64,000 nucleotides of DNA from Arthrinium phaeospermum (GCA_006503535.1 QYRS01000004.1:62001-126000); one strand, 5' to 3'; shown: positions 33,715 through 44,656, counted from the first letter of the stretch. Translations and numbers: made by a program. Notes: generated by a model from the sequence alone, not told the origin.

Positions 33715-34761
33715 ATGGCGAAGACTATCGAGTCCACTGAGCCTGCGGGCCCCCGGTCCAGGTCGTTGTGTGGATGGCTCAGGAATCTCGTCTCGCGAAA
33801 CCCGAAAAACGGGAACAGGCTTTCAGTCCCAGAACAAAAGACGCCACCGTCAGAGCCCCTTGAAAATACCATCACGTCCTCGAGCAGCCGTGCATCTGCC
33901 CCATCACTCCCAGTTCCCCTGAATGCATCGAGGCCCTCATTCCAGTTGATCGCCCCGGGGGTGAAGCCGCAGTCATCAACATTCCAGGAGGAACATCCAT
34001 CTTCTCCGGGGCCCGGAGAGGAAGACAGCAAGCCCGAGGACTTCTTTGGTCTCGACTCCCTGGTAGACGCTCTCGATGCTGTTGATTTCTGCCAGGACAA
34101 CGGCGGCGAGATTGGCGAACGACTTACATGGATGATGCGTCATTGGGAAGACTCGGGTATGATTTTCACCCTCGGTTGCCTGGAGGATGCCTGCTATGGG
34201 CTGCAGCCCCTCGAAGGAGCTTGCAACGCCGATTTCATGGTCCTCAACCCCGTGTACCCGCAAATCTGGCGCCACCCCAGCACCATTATTCGGATCCAAT
34301 GGTGCTACTACCATGACGACGACTACGACTTCGCCAACGGTTTCACGTGCTACCAGCTTGGATCAATCATGATGTCCAAATCGCAGGATCCAGTCGGAGT
34401 GCTCAACAAGCAGGGCCCACAAACCGTCACCTCCTGGACAGATAGCCACTGCAAGCTGGTGGTGCAGCTGCAGGAGGCCGAGGACGGGGCGGTCAGCGGC
34501 CATCCCACCGGGCCAGTCTGGGTGGTTAACTACACCGGCTACGACAAGGCTGAGGCGCGGAAGCGGGCCACGACGAAGCTCGAGGGCGTGTTGGTGGCTC
34601 GCGTAGCCGACTCGCTCCCGGAGCTGCTGCACTGCCGGCGGGCCATGTGGCCCAAGTTTGAGGACATGGACGCCGACTATGTCGAGTTTCACCCCTGCTA
34701 CCAGGAGGAGGAAGGCGGGCCTATCGAGTGCAAGGATGTCGCGGATGGGGACTGCGTTTGA
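33715..34761 (+). CDS. Uncharacterised protein, tandem paralogue 1
   Basis: Intron-less, 348 residues, intact. The N-terminal 100 residues are Ser/Pro-rich and low in structure. The rest is a folded-looking domain shared with the next gene (35273-36175): LVDALDAVDFCQDNGGEIGE, LGCLEDACYGLQPLEGAC, IWRHPSTIIRIQWCYYH, ANGFTCYQLGSIMM, HPTGPVWVVNYTGYDKAE, KLEGVLVARVADSLPELLHC, MWPKFEDMDADY and PCYQEEEGGPI. There is no signal peptide or membrane span. Conserved Trp, Tyr and Cys residues suggest a compact domain. I cannot assign it to any known family; function unknown. Confidence 0.8.
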   Translation: MAKTIESTEPAGPRSRSLCGWLRNLVSRNPKNGNRLSVPEQKTPPSEPLENTITSSSSRASAPSLPVPLNASRPSFQLIAPGVKPQSSTFQEEHPSSPGPGEEDSKPEDFFGLDSLVDALDAVDFCQDNGGEIGERLTWMMRHWEDSGMIFTLGCLEDACYGLQPLEGACNADFMVLNPVYPQIWRHPSTIIRIQWCYYHDDDYDFANGFTCYQLGSIMMSKSQDPVGVLNKQGPQTVTSWTDSHCKLVVQLQEAEDGAVSGHPTGPVWVVNYTGYDKAEARKRATTKLEGVLVARVADSLPELLHCRRAMWPKFEDMDADYVEFHPCYQEEEGGPIECKDVADGDCV

Positions 34762-35272
34762 GCCTGTTCATCCGGTGGGACGATCTCTGACCAGAGAATC
34801 GTTCCTTTTCGGCACTTGAATTGATTGTATGGAGACTTGGTTATTCTTACCCAAGGTTCGACACAACTTAACAATATCGGCAGGACTATTTGGAACCCTC
34901 CTGCTCCCAGAACACGAACAAGGAATGCGATAGGCGAGAGACCAAGAGTGGCAGCATCAGTATCCCCCTTCGAGCATGTGCTCGTTACGCTGTCAAGAAG
35001 GGCAGTCATCATAGTTGGCATGATTCGGAATCATAGAAAGCGTCTTGACTGACGAGTATGGTGCAGTCAAACATTAGGTTCATAGTTACCAGGTTTGATA
35101 TAAACTTCCACCAATGGCTTTAATTCTGATTCGGAGCCCAAAGTTGCCAGTCATTCGGAGAAACGTATAGCAATCTGCTCTAGATTACGACCACCTCGCT
35201 GATGCATACTCCCACTTCCAACACATCTCTCACAAATATCCGGGTACCTATTAGATCACCCACGCCCTCACC
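34762..35272. other. Spacer between tandem paralogues
   Basis: About 510 bp serving as the 3' UTR of paralogue 1 and the promoter of paralogue 2. Nothing else recognised. Confidence 0.5.
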
Positions 35273-36175
35273 ATGTCCGATAAGTCGCACCCACAAGACA
35301 GGCCTTCGGTCATCATGCCCAAGTCACTCGGCAGAAGGCTGTTCGACATGGTGTTGCAAAGGAAGCAAAAGCCCAAGTCGCCGCCTGCCGAGCCAAGTGC
35401 ATCACCAGCACCCGAAGTCAAGCCCGAACAGTATCTCACCATCCAGAACTTGGTGACGACCCTAAAAGCCGTCGACTTCTGCATCGAAAACAGGGGCGAC
35501 GTGCGCGGCAGGCAACTCGAGGGGATGATGCGCAGCTGGGAAGAGGCCAACAAGAAGTTCCCCATAGGCTGCCTCGAAGACGCTTGGTACGCGCTCCAGC
35601 CCCGCGAGGTGGGCTGCCGTCCCCGGTTCATGATCCGCAACGACCGCGAGACATACCCGCGCGTGTGGCACCGCCCGAGCATCATCCGCGTGCAGCGGTG
35701 CTTCTACGGCAACAAGGAGTACAACGAAGCCGACGGCATCACTTGTTATCAGCTGGGCACCATCTGGACCTCGCATCGGCCTACCTCTTGGGAGTTGCTG
35801 CCACCGGACCCGTCGGGGCGGAAACTGCTCTCGTACTGGAAGAGGACCCCGTTCAAGCTGATGGTGGAGATGAAGAAATCCGAGGAGGGCGGAGAAGAGG
35901 TCACCACCGGCACTCCTACGGGGGCGGTTTGGGTGGTCAACGACTCCGGGTACCACCAAGCGCACGTGGACAAAAACGCAAAAACGGAACTCGAAGGGGT
36001 GCTCATGGCGCGCGTCGCGGACTCGCTGGGCGATCTGGTGGGCTGTGGGAGAAGGGAAAGGTGGCCCAAGTTCGAGACGGCGGATGTCGACTACCTGGAC
36101 TACTTCCCGTGCTACCAAAAGGAAAAAGGGGGGCCCATCTTTTGGAAGGGCACTCGCGACGATGAGTGCTACTGA
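35273..36175 (+). CDS. Uncharacterised protein, tandem paralogue 2
   Basis: Intron-less, 300 residues, intact, starting MSDKSHPQDRPSVIMPKSL. It has a shorter Lys/Pro-rich N-terminus than paralogue 1 and then the same domain in the same order: LVTTLKAVDFCIENRGDVRG, IGCLEDAWYALQPREVGC, VWHRPSIIRVQRCFYG, ADGITCYQLGTIW, TPTGAVWVVNDSGYHQA, ELEGVLMARVADSLGDLVGC, RWPKFETADVDYLDYFPCYQ and KEKGGPIFW. By eye, well over a third of the domain's residues are identical to its neighbour. Function unknown; it probably arose by local duplication. Confidence 0.8.
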   Translation: MSDKSHPQDRPSVIMPKSLGRRLFDMVLQRKQKPKSPPAEPSASPAPEVKPEQYLTIQNLVTTLKAVDFCIENRGDVRGRQLEGMMRSWEEANKKFPIGCLEDAWYALQPREVGCRPRFMIRNDRETYPRVWHRPSIIRVQRCFYGNKEYNEADGITCYQLGTIWTSHRPTSWELLPPDPSGRKLLSYWKRTPFKLMVEMKKSEEGGEEVTTGTPTGAVWVVNDSGYHQAHVDKNAKTELEGVLMARVADSLGDLVGCGRRERWPKFETADVDYLDYFPCYQKEKGGPIFWKGTRDDECY

Positions 36176-36501
36176 GGACACCATAGCCGCCGTTTTGGTG
36201 ACTCTGTGCTTATAGGAGACCGTCCTTTTGGGTACATCCTTATACAATCACTTGGCGGAGATGTGGACACAAAAGTCTATGCTGATGATGAGCAAAGAAC
36301 ATTGATAATATTATGTCTTATCGTTCGCAACAGAGATGGTATAGTGCCGTTGTCATAATGATTATCCCGCTTGGCATAATGCCCGTTGAGTAAACTGGTC
36401 TGTTGAGTGGTCACAGTATCATGCTAACATTGAGTCAAGTAAGGTCTTGGTTTATGTTCAACTACACAGAGGCGTCCTACTCACTTGGAGGATGCAGACA
36501 A
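36176..36501. other. Convergent spacer, no gene seen
   Basis: About 330 bp between the stop codons of tandem paralogue 2 (+) and the membrane protein (-). Confidence 0.5.
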
Positions 36502-37655
36502 TCATGGCGCGAGCTCGGCGATACCATTCCCGGGAACCTGTTCCGCCTCAACTTCGTGTACGCCGGCGCCCCCGGCTTCGTGTACCTCGCTGCCCTCATT
36601 GCGATACGGCCTGCCGTTTTCCAATTCCTGTATCATGTTTCCGTCAATTTCTTGCCGGTTCACACCAGATGGCGACCCAGGAAGCTCTGGTTTCTCGAAC
36701 TTTCCCTTTGGCTCTGGTGTAGTCACATGAGGGTTGTTGAGAAGTGCAGCTTGGTGTCTGTTATGCTTCCACCAAAACCCCAACAGAGCCAGGACCACTA
36801 TAGCTGCCACGCCGCCGACGGTAGGCCCTGCCACCCATGCCAGGCTGTGTGTCGTCGCCGGAGCCGGGGGAGTTGAGGTAGGGGTTGACGAGTCTGCTGG
36901 CTGGTTTGCCGTGGCTGAGGTAGCTGGCACGGGATAAATCAGCTACGTCACCATGATAAAGCCGAACATTTGGAGCAGTAGGAATCGCTCTCACATGGTG
37001 TAGCACTAGTGTCAGCAGTTTTAACACCAAAAAGGGGCCTAGGTAGCCCCGTGTATGTATCGTATATGGTGAACACGGTAGCTCGTCCATCAACCAACGT
37101 TGTAGCTGTACTCACAGCGCTGGTAATGGGCTCCCCAGGGTAGGAGGGATAGACGACCTGTTGTGTCAACACGGTTCCGATGCCACCAATCTCGGTGAAA
37201 ATCTCCACGTTTTGTGTGATCAGCCCGACGGACATCGCAGACCTGGACAGGACAATAGTGATATCTCCAGTCGGGGTTGACAGTTCGATGACCGAGGTGT
37301 CCATATTTGTTGGATTCGAAGACTCGCAGACACCAAGGTACGCTTCCATGAGCGCGATGCTGCCATTACGATATTGTGCACATGTTTCGCATGAGTCCTT
37401 GTAATGCATGAAATCTGAATTTTCCTTGCAAAGGACGGCGATGTTGTTTCTCCCATTTTTCTGGAGTTCGAGATAAGCGTCATCTAATCATAGGCGTTTT
37501 AGATCTAGTCTGTTAACTGGATTTGCTGGGTGGTAATTCTTACTGCAAACACCGTAGCACTCCGAGGGTATTCGTTCATCCCTAAGTAGGACTGACCGGC
37601 TTCCGTTTAAGTTCAAGAACATAAGAAATAATGAAAGAATCGTGGCGCTGTGCAT
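36502..37655 (-). CDS. Single-pass membrane protein with Cys-containing ectodomain, tandem copy A
   Basis: Three exons. Exon 1 (ATG 37655) encodes MHSATILSLFLMFLNLNGSR, a signal-peptide-like leader, then IPSECYGVC at a GTAAGA donor. Exon 2 continues DDAYLELQKNGRNNIAVLC, MHYKDSCETCAQYRN and a Thr/Val-rich beta region ending YDTYTGLPRPLFG. It splices (GTGAGA to CCAG) into PSTSATANQPADSSTPTSTP. This Ser/Thr/Pro stalk leads to a membrane span, LAWVAGPTVGGVAAIVVLAL-LGFWW, followed by KHNRH and a cytoplasmic tail with ELENGRPYRNEG. The layout (CYxxC, NAxLE-type repeat, Thr-rich stalk, one span) is typical of a common fungal surface-protein family of unknown function, sensor-like in layout. Confidence 0.7.
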
Positions 37656-38046
37656 ATTCGTGTGGTAAATCTTCGTAGCTTTAGTTGAATATGAATTTCC
37701 TACAAGGGCGTGGCGTTTTCGGTCAAGACTGCGGTTTAGACCTTCGAAGTCAGGATAAAACGAGGAAGATCTAGGTTTCGACTGCCGCTGACATCTCAGG
37801 GGCCCTTGTCCAACATTTCCATTTGGATCTCGGTGTAGGTCGATGGTCACACCATTGAGACAAGTTGTGTAGAGTTTGTATGTGATTGGGCCCATTCGAT
37901 GCAAACACCCGTGTCTCACCGTCAGCTGCGAATGTACTGTCAGCAGTGTCTTGTGGCATCGAACACTAAACACGTTTGATCTGATGGCCCGAATTTCATA
38001 GAAACCTTTCATCCACGAACAGCTGGATGTCATCTGTGTAGAGGCA
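37656..38046. other. Spacer between membrane-protein copies A and B
   Basis: About 390 bp upstream of copy A; no gene seen. Confidence 0.5.
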
Positions 38047-39173
38047 CTACAGCTTTTCAATCCTACAGGCACTGTCAAGCTGACCACCATGATAGACATT
38101 ACTGGTTCGGCGTTCGAGGAGTCCGCGCAGCGTCCTCGGTGGTCCCAGGCCTGAAGGTTTGTGTACCCTCAATCTCTTGTATGCCGTTGCCTTCAATGCG
38201 GTACGGCCCGCCAGCTTCCAGCTCTTGTGGAGATCGGACAGTATTCCCTGCTGGTTCACGCCGGGCTCTGGCCCCGCCAGCTCCGGCTTTTCCTTCCCGT
38301 CTATCTCTGGTGTCGTTCCATCGGCCGCGCCGCGCTCACGCCGGTGCCTCCTGCGCCTCCACCAAAACGCCAGCAGAGCGAGGATCACGATGGCTGCTAC
38401 ACCGCCAACCGCTGGGCCTGCTACCCATGCCATGCTCTGTGCCGCCGCTGGGGGAGGTCGGGTTGGAGCTGGAGTGTTCGCAATGAGGTGTTTTAGCCGA
38501 GTCACCAGGGATGGATCACGTTATCTTGAGTGGTAGGACTCGCTTACACGTGGTATTTCTGGCAGCGGGATTGCTGGTAGTAGTTGAAGGACTGTCGCCG
38601 AAAAGGGCACTGGGCAACGCGGAGTATGTGGCAGGTAGGGTATAGATCGTAGGTCGTCCGTCAACCAGCGTGGCTTCCGAGGTGATTAAGGTAGTAAAAG
38701 GAACTAGGAAGAATGACGGATAGACAAGACGTGTTGTTAATACGGTGCTGCGGCCACCAAGCTCAGTAGCAATCATCACGTTGGTAGTGACCATGCGCGC
38801 GCTATTGGAGCCTATCGTAGTGATCTCTACACTCGCGGTATCTGTGTCTGTTGGCGCCTGTGAGACAGTGCCATTGGTATCGCAGTAGGTAAGGTATTGC
38901 CCTAAAGGTTGTGGCACCCCGTTGCCCGTGGCAGTCAGTCCCGATTGGTGCTCCTGGATGCATTCATTACATCTCTGCACATCCGCGAGGAACGTAGAGC
39001 CCGGCTGACAGAGGGCAGATGTCTTCCCAACTCTCTGGGCTTCAAGGAGCGCATTGTCTAGCAAAAGTAAAGTCAGAGCCTCGCCGGCCAGGTGAGTATA
39101 TTATATTGTAGCTCTTATACTTACTACAACTGTCATAACAGATACTGGGAATTGTTGGGTCGTTACTCGCCAT
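38047..39173 (-). CDS. Single-pass membrane protein with Cys-containing ectodomain, tandem copy B
   Basis: Exon 1 (ATG 39173) encodes MASNDPTIPSICYDSC, with no hydrophobic leader, and ends at GTAAGT. Exon 2: DNALLEAQRVGKTSALCQPG, DVQRCNECIQEH, LGQYLTYCDTNG, then a Thr-rich region (ATLVDGRPTIYTLPATYSAL). Exon 3: SPTRPPPAAAQSMAWVAG, span AVGGVAAIVILALLAFWW and RRRRHRRERG. The tail as read ends at 38047. Shifting one frame near 38240 gives QELEAGGPYRIEGNGIQEIE and a stop at 38099, matching copy A's ELENGRPYRNEG tail, so a single-base indel probably lies there. Same family and strand as copy A, hence a tandem duplication that differs in having no signal peptide. Confidence 0.7.
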
Positions 39174-39843
39174 ATCGATGAGCAGGCGTGGAAAATATTC
39201 CCGAAGGCGGTGAAATCAACAAGTGCAAATCAGGAATTGCTTTGCAAAGCGGACAAGAGCGCTCTTTTCTATGATGACGCCCCATCTTATTTGTAAGAGG
39301 TGCATATTGGGGGTTGCGCTGTTAAGGCAGGCTGTGTGGGATGCTCGCGCGTGATTGGGCTGCAGCTCCGACGTGGACGCTCGGCTGCATTTGGAGTCTT
39401 GGGAATCTCACATGGCTGCATCCAGATTGCCAGTGAAGTTACCCCGAATAGCCGGCAGATTGACTTGGAGTAATCGCCTTCGGCAACAGTTGCACGATGT
39501 TGAACGTGATGCCAGACTGGTGTCGAATTATCTGGAATCATCAGGAGCAACAAGATTGTTAAACTGTGAGCGATGGAAGGTGTCTATTAATTCAGTGACG
39601 ATATAATATTGTCAGTTGCGCTTATTAATTATCTATACTGACCTAACCGTCCCTGTCACCTCTCATCTCTCAGTCTACAGGTCAGGAAGTCAGGACGTTC
39701 GGGAGTCCTGTAACGGCATCGTGTGCCGAAACGTCTGTGGTGTTGAGGTAAAAGGGGGTAGCCAATGGCAATGCTAGTGCAGCAAGCTACTGCAGTCTTA
39801 GTCTGACGTAGCGACAAAATCTTCATCAAATACTTGACTACAT
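39174..39843. other. Intergenic, no gene seen
   Basis: Upstream of membrane-protein copy B and of tRNA-Ala. Nothing recognised. Confidence 0.45.
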
Positions 39844-39935
39844 GGGGCTGTAACTCAGTGGTAGAGTGTACGCTTTGCATTATGCAAACCACGTGTGATT
39901 GCGTAAAGCCCAGGGTTCGATCCCCTGCTGCTCCA
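39844..39935 (+). tRNA. tRNA-Ala (anticodon TGC) with intron
   Basis: Starts GGGGCTGTAACTCAGTGG (acceptor, D arm). Anticodon stem TACGC/GCGTA is perfect around loop TTTGCA. An intron of about 20 bases (TTATGCAAACCACGTGTGAT) sits one base 3' of the anticodon. The T arm is CAGGG-TTCGATC-CCCTG, and the acceptor 3' half CTGCTCC is followed by discriminator A. One U-U mismatch in the acceptor stem. Confidence 0.88.
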
Positions 39936-40473
39936 AGATCATTCCGATGGTCAATTTCCTTTTTGCTTTCATTCCATCTGAAGCTTTCCTCTCAAATGCG
40001 GGATACCTGCATTTTTCTTTTTTTCTTCTGTCTCTCGTGCTTCTGCCTTCTACTTCGGTAGAAGGAGCCTATTGCGCAAAGTCAATGACATTCTACGAAG
40101 GCGATTTAGCACATGCAACAGTAACAGTGAAGGCCGCCATTGCATGTTCATCATGAACACAAAATGTCGCAAGACCGCAGAATTGAATCAATCAGTTGAC
40201 ATTGCCGGGGTATCTATTCTACACATCTGCTCTTGGCTACACACAACCACTCCGACTTATCTTTGCAAAGTAGTACGTCGGTGGGTTTCGAACAAATGAG
40301 CTCACCAAATCGCCGTATCCTGCCGTCACACGCCCCCATTTCAATCATCTCACCCTCCCGACAGACAGCATGGAACTACTCAGGGAGCCCCTATGCTGCT
40401 CGTCTTCATACTTCGTATTCCATCCACACATGCCTGCGTAGCACGCCTACTCCTTGCAAGCCGGGATGCGACA
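39936..40473. other. Intergenic, no gene seen
   Basis: Between tRNA-Ala and the dynein chain stop codon. The T-rich stretch just after the tRNA (40010-40030) suits RNA polymerase III termination. Confidence 0.45.
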
Positions 40474-42456
40474 CTATTTCCCACCACCTCCGGCCGGTTT
40501 CCGGTTCATCAGGTTGCCAAAGAATTGCGCCAACCGCTCCGTGTCGGGCTTCGAGTCAACCGGCTCCTGCTCGACCTCGTCAATAAGACTCGGCTCGGGT
40601 GATTGGCCATATGCTTGTCGGTCCTGCATCGAATTGTTAGCTGAAAGGGTATCTCTACAATCACACCCACAACGTCTGCCCAAGCGCGACGAGTGAGAAG
40701 GGAATACTGTACCTTAAGTCTCTGCACCATGTCGTCAGCGTCCACCTGAATGCCGCCCATGTTGAATTGCACCGGTCCGATGTGGTCGCTGATGATCTCA
40801 TCCGTATTGCTGATCTGCGAGTAATCCCTGCCGCTCTGCTCGTCCACCTTCTTCTCGGCCTCGAGCTTGGGCATCTGCTGCGCCAGGAACTTCTGCGTGT
40901 CGGCCGGCTCCACCTCGAGCCGGTGCGTGGCCTGGTGGCCCTGGGCGAGCTGCAGCGCATCCAAGCTGGTGTCTTGAACCTGTTCCTCGTACAAGACCAC
41001 GGTAGAGCCTTCGGGTTCAGCCGGGGGCGCAGGCTGATGTTCGTGGCCGTTGGTCATGATGGTTTCCTCGTTGCCGTCGCCTTCGCCTTCGACATCGGCA
41101 GCGCCGCCATTCACGCCGTTTGTCGCAGCTGGCTGAGCAATATCGTGGTCGAGATCGATGCCCCATCCGAGACTAACGGCATCGGTATCGAACCCCTCGC
41201 GCAGGATGCGGATCTTGCTCCAGGAGTCCCAGTTGGGCGGCACGACAATCTTGTCTCGGTCGATGACATTGTGCTTGATCGGTTGTCGCTTCAGCAGAGA
41301 GTGTATTCCCAAGCTGGCATGGACGAGGGTCTGGAGAGGCGATGCCATGGTTGGCGAAGTGTAGATGAGAGAAGCGCCATCTAGTCAAGCAAGTTAGCGA
41401 TTTGAAGCCTTAGGGCTTGGAAGGGCCACTTACGCTTGAGAAGGACGGTACGGAGGTATTGAAGCACCAGGTCGAATTTCTCTTCTCTCCAACCCTGGGA
41501 CTTCTCCAGGTAGTCTATCCCTTCAGCCTAGTGTCTCAATGTTAGCCAAGATCTCAAGAGTGCGCAGGTGGGGGATCAACATACGCCCTGGCAAACCACA
41601 CAGAGCGGCAGCCCCAGGCCATCTTCCCATTCGCCAGGACCGAGCGGCAGAGCAATGTCGCCTTCAGCCGGGACAGCGCCAGTACCATCGAGGTTGACCG
41701 TGGTGCCTCCGCGGCCCCGATCCTTCCAGCCGATCATGACCTCTTCCATGGCGTCCTTGCAGTCGAGGCTGAGCGAGCCGATGACCTTTCGGATCAGCAC
41801 GATCCACTCCCGTAGCTGTCGCATCCATAACCAAGGTTGTGACCAGTCCAAAAGTATTACTATTAAGGTGTTGGGTATCGTTTGCGGCGTGAGCAGGGGC
41901 CTGACGAGAGACGTGAAGGAGGGCGAGGGATTCGAGAGCAGATAGAGCGACACCCGGGCAAGCACATCTGTTAACACGATGGATTAGCAAACGAGCTGGG
42001 TGTGTATGCGGCAAGCAGTTTCCTCGAGCTCACTCACCATCTTGATCCGCATCCATGACATCGTAGTATGTGTAGCCCAAGGCGAAGCTATTGGCGATGG
42101 GCGGTATCTTGTGGCTGCCCCGATCGGCATTGCGGCGGCCGTCGTTGTTTGCGAGTCCGCCGATGAAGTCCCGCTGTGATTCTACCGTGCCGCCTGTACA
42201 TCGTCACTTGGTGTCAGTTTGGACTTTGTATGTAACCTCGGGTAGTCAAGACAACTCGGGAGGAGAGGCGGGAGGAGAGCAATGGGTCTGTCGTACCGAG
42301 GACGAGCATGTTCTTCTCTGGTAAGCGCTTGCCGCTGGCGACATTGTCGAGCATGGAGCTCCACATGTCCTTCTTGGGCTCTCCATTCTTGCCGTCCGAG
42401 CCTGAGCCGACCGAGGTGGAGGTGTAGGTGGAAAAGCGATTGGTGTTTGCCGTCAT
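40474..42456 (-). CDS. Cytoplasmic dynein light intermediate chain
   Basis: This subunit links the dynein motor to cargo adaptors. Multi-exon, ATG at 42456 (MTANTNRFSTYTSTSVGSGS), stop at 40474. Order of motifs: KKDMWSSMLDNVASGKRLPE; LVLGGTVESQRDF, the nucleotide-fold loop of the Ras-like domain; IPPIANSFALGYTYYDVMDA; LLDWSQPWLWMRQLREWIVL; LPLGPGEWEDGLGLPLCVVC; IDYLEKSQGWREEKFDLVLQ; LGIHSLLKRQPIKHNVIDRD; VVPPNWDSWSKIRILREGFD. The C-terminal half is acidic and low complexity, ending LAQFFGNLMNRKPAGGGGK. The last exon is short. The frame is intact. Divergent from ist3. Confidence 0.92.
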
Positions 42457-43582
42457 ATTGGCCGTTGACCAGACGGCTGCATTGGGATACTATGGTCAAT
42501 CGTGTGAGGGTTGTCCGAGGTGGGTTGCGACTGCTGGTCGGGGCGCGGGCGTGGGCGTCGAGACTCTTGAGAAACGCGTGCCGTTCGGGTGGAGGAATAA
42601 AGTTGCCCTTCCGGCTATGACTTGGACTTGGATGATGTTGCTTGCTGGACGGGCAAATTGGTGGGGCGGCGGCAGAGATCAGATTTCAATCAAATCAATC
42701 AACACAAGACAAGACTAAAAGACAAGAAGGGAAAGCGGATGCCGTAGTATACAAAGAAGCTGGGAGGGATTGGATTCTAGTTGTACGAGGGGGGTCATTT
42801 GCTGTACAGGATGCGATGCGATGCCATTCAATCCAAACCAAAAGGAACTTTTTAGGTAGCACTATCGTGATGTGACAATGCTTGACCGACCCCCAAAAAC
42901 CAAAAAGCCCCAAGGCCTCTCTCTTTCATTGTGCAATCAATCAATTTGCCAGGGGGTGGTTGACTTTCTGCAGCCTCTCGGGACCCCTGGCAGTGCCTGT
43001 CTGCCTGTGTTTGGAGCTTTCCCACGGCTGGCATTAGTGCAGTTCTGGGCGTAGCGAGTACACACATAAGCCGCCTATTGGTGTGCTGGCTTCTGGGAAA
43101 TTTGGCAGGTGACGGCCCGACAGAGCAATTGAGCTAAGCTGCTTGATTGACTGATTTGGGGTACTACCAATCTCCAAGCTTTTGGCGGGGCTCGGTGCAA
43201 CCAGTACAGTACTTCCAGCTGCTAATCCCTGCCGACTTGAGCCACAGTTGGTACCTGGAAATCTCAAGCGGGACGTCACCGTGCTGCAGCTCTCTGATGC
43301 TCTTCAGCCTTGCGACAGCCTCAAATATTATCTTTTGCGATCGGCTGGGTCAATATCTAACACCATTTTCTAGAACCGATTTGCTTTTCTTCCCTTTTCT
43401 CTTTCTCCGAAGCAGGCTGTCTCTAGCGATGGTTTCGTCTAATTAGATTTCCCACCATTCCCACCTAAGACGAACCATCCTTCGCCATTTCCTGGAGGCC
43501 TACCTGCAGCCTTGAGCCGGCTACCTAGCATATTAAACCCGAGACCATCACCAGCACCAACACCAATACCACCGCCGCCACC
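42457..43582. promoter_or_regulatory. Divergent promoter region between the dynein chain gene and ist3
   Basis: About 1.1 kb between opposite start codons. No coding sequence recognised. A CACCAAC-type repeat with CCGCCGCCACC immediately precedes the ist3 ATG and makes a strong fungal start context. Confidence 0.5.
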
Positions 43583-44656
43583 ATGAACTCGATCCGCAGC
43601 ATCCAGCAGCTCAACAAGCGCGAGCTCGAGGCCGGCATCCACAACCCCAACGCCTCGTGGCACGCCGACTACCGCGACACGGCCTTTGTCTCCTTCGGCG
43701 GCCTGCCCTTCTCGCTGTCCGAGGGCGACGTCCTGGCCATCTTCTCGCAGTTCGGCGAGCCCGTCTACCTGAAGCTGGCGCGCGACAAGGAGACGGGCAA
43801 GTCCCGCGGCTTCGGCTGGCTCAAGTACGAGGACCAGCGCAGCACCGACCTCGCCGTCGACAACCTGGCCGGCGCCGACGTGGGCGGCCGTCTCATCCGC
43901 GTCGACCACGCCCGCTACAAGATGCGCGACGACGAGGACCCCGAGGAGGGCCGTGTGGGCTGGGAGGATATGCTGCGCCGGGAGAAGGCCGCTGCCCGGG
44001 GCGGCGCGGATCCGGATCGCATGGACACCGACGAGGACGAGAGCGAGGAGGAGGAGGAAGTCGTGCAAAGGCCCATGCTGCAGGAGGAGAAGGAGCTGGC
44101 GCGGCTGCTCGAGGAGCACGACGACGACGACCCCATGAAGGCGTACATGATCGAAGAGAAGAAGAAAGAGGTCGAGCTCGCGGTGCAGAAGTACGAGAAG
44201 AAGGACCGGAAACACAAGCACCGACACCACCATCACCACCGCAGCCACCGAAGCCACCGGTCGAGGCGGGACGACAGTGAAGACCGGGAAAAGCAAAAAC
44301 GGTCCAGGCGGGACGAGACACCTCCTGCAGACGATCGGAAAAGGGCAGATACACCAGAAGCCCGTGACCGGACCCGGGACCGAGATCGAGATCGCAGGCC
44401 TCGTGATGGAGACGAGCGCCACGAACGCAGGCATGGAAGCCACAGGGAGCGGGGCGAAGGACGCGACAAGGACGAAAGAAGAAGGAGAGACCGGGACAGG
44501 GACGGGGACGCGGATGATCACGAGAAGCGGCACAGGGACTCTCACGACCGCCGTCGTGAACGGAGGCGGGACCACTCGGAAGAAGAAGGCCGTGACAAGG
44601 AGCACAAGTCACGACGCAAGAGTAAAAGCAGGTCGCCTCGCCCGAGGAGAGATTGA
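43583..44656 (+). CDS. ist3: Ist3/Snu17-type RRM protein (RBMX2), RES splicing complex
   Basis: The RES complex binds spliceosomal U2-associated particles and aids pre-mRNA splicing and retention. Intron-less, 357 residues. N-terminus NSIRSIQQLNKRELEAGI and SWHADYRDTAFVSFGGLPFS are highly typical. The RRM spans about residues 31-110, with RNP2 AFVSFGGL and RNP1 KSRGFGWLKY, and ends LIRVDHARYKMRDDED. The C-terminal two thirds is an acidic segment followed by His-rich (HRHHHHHRSHRSHRSRR) and Arg-Asp/Arg-Glu repeats, an RD/RS-like tail common in filamentous fungi. Yeast Ist3 is far shorter. ATG at 43583 follows CCGCCACC. Confidence 0.92.
   Translation: MNSIRSIQQLNKRELEAGIHNPNASWHADYRDTAFVSFGGLPFSLSEGDVLAIFSQFGEPVYLKLARDKETGKSRGFGWLKYEDQRSTDLAVDNLAGADVGGRLIRVDHARYKMRDDEDPEEGRVGWEDMLRREKAAARGGADPDRMDTDEDESEEEEEVVQRPMLQEEKELARLLEEHDDDDPMKAYMIEEKKKEVELAVQKYEKKDRKHKHRHHHHHRSHRSHRSRRDDSEDREKQKRSRRDETPPADDRKRADTPEARDRTRDRDRDRRPRDGDERHERRHGSHRERGEGRDKDERRRRDRDRDGDADDHEKRHRDSHDRRRERRRDHSEEEGRDKEHKSRRKSKSRSPRPRRD

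Noticed and set aside
43439..44605. 388-codon minus-strand frame across ist3
   Set aside because: Pure antisense shadow of the repetitive, GC-rich ist3 coding sequence; Val/Leu-rich low-complexity text and no family.
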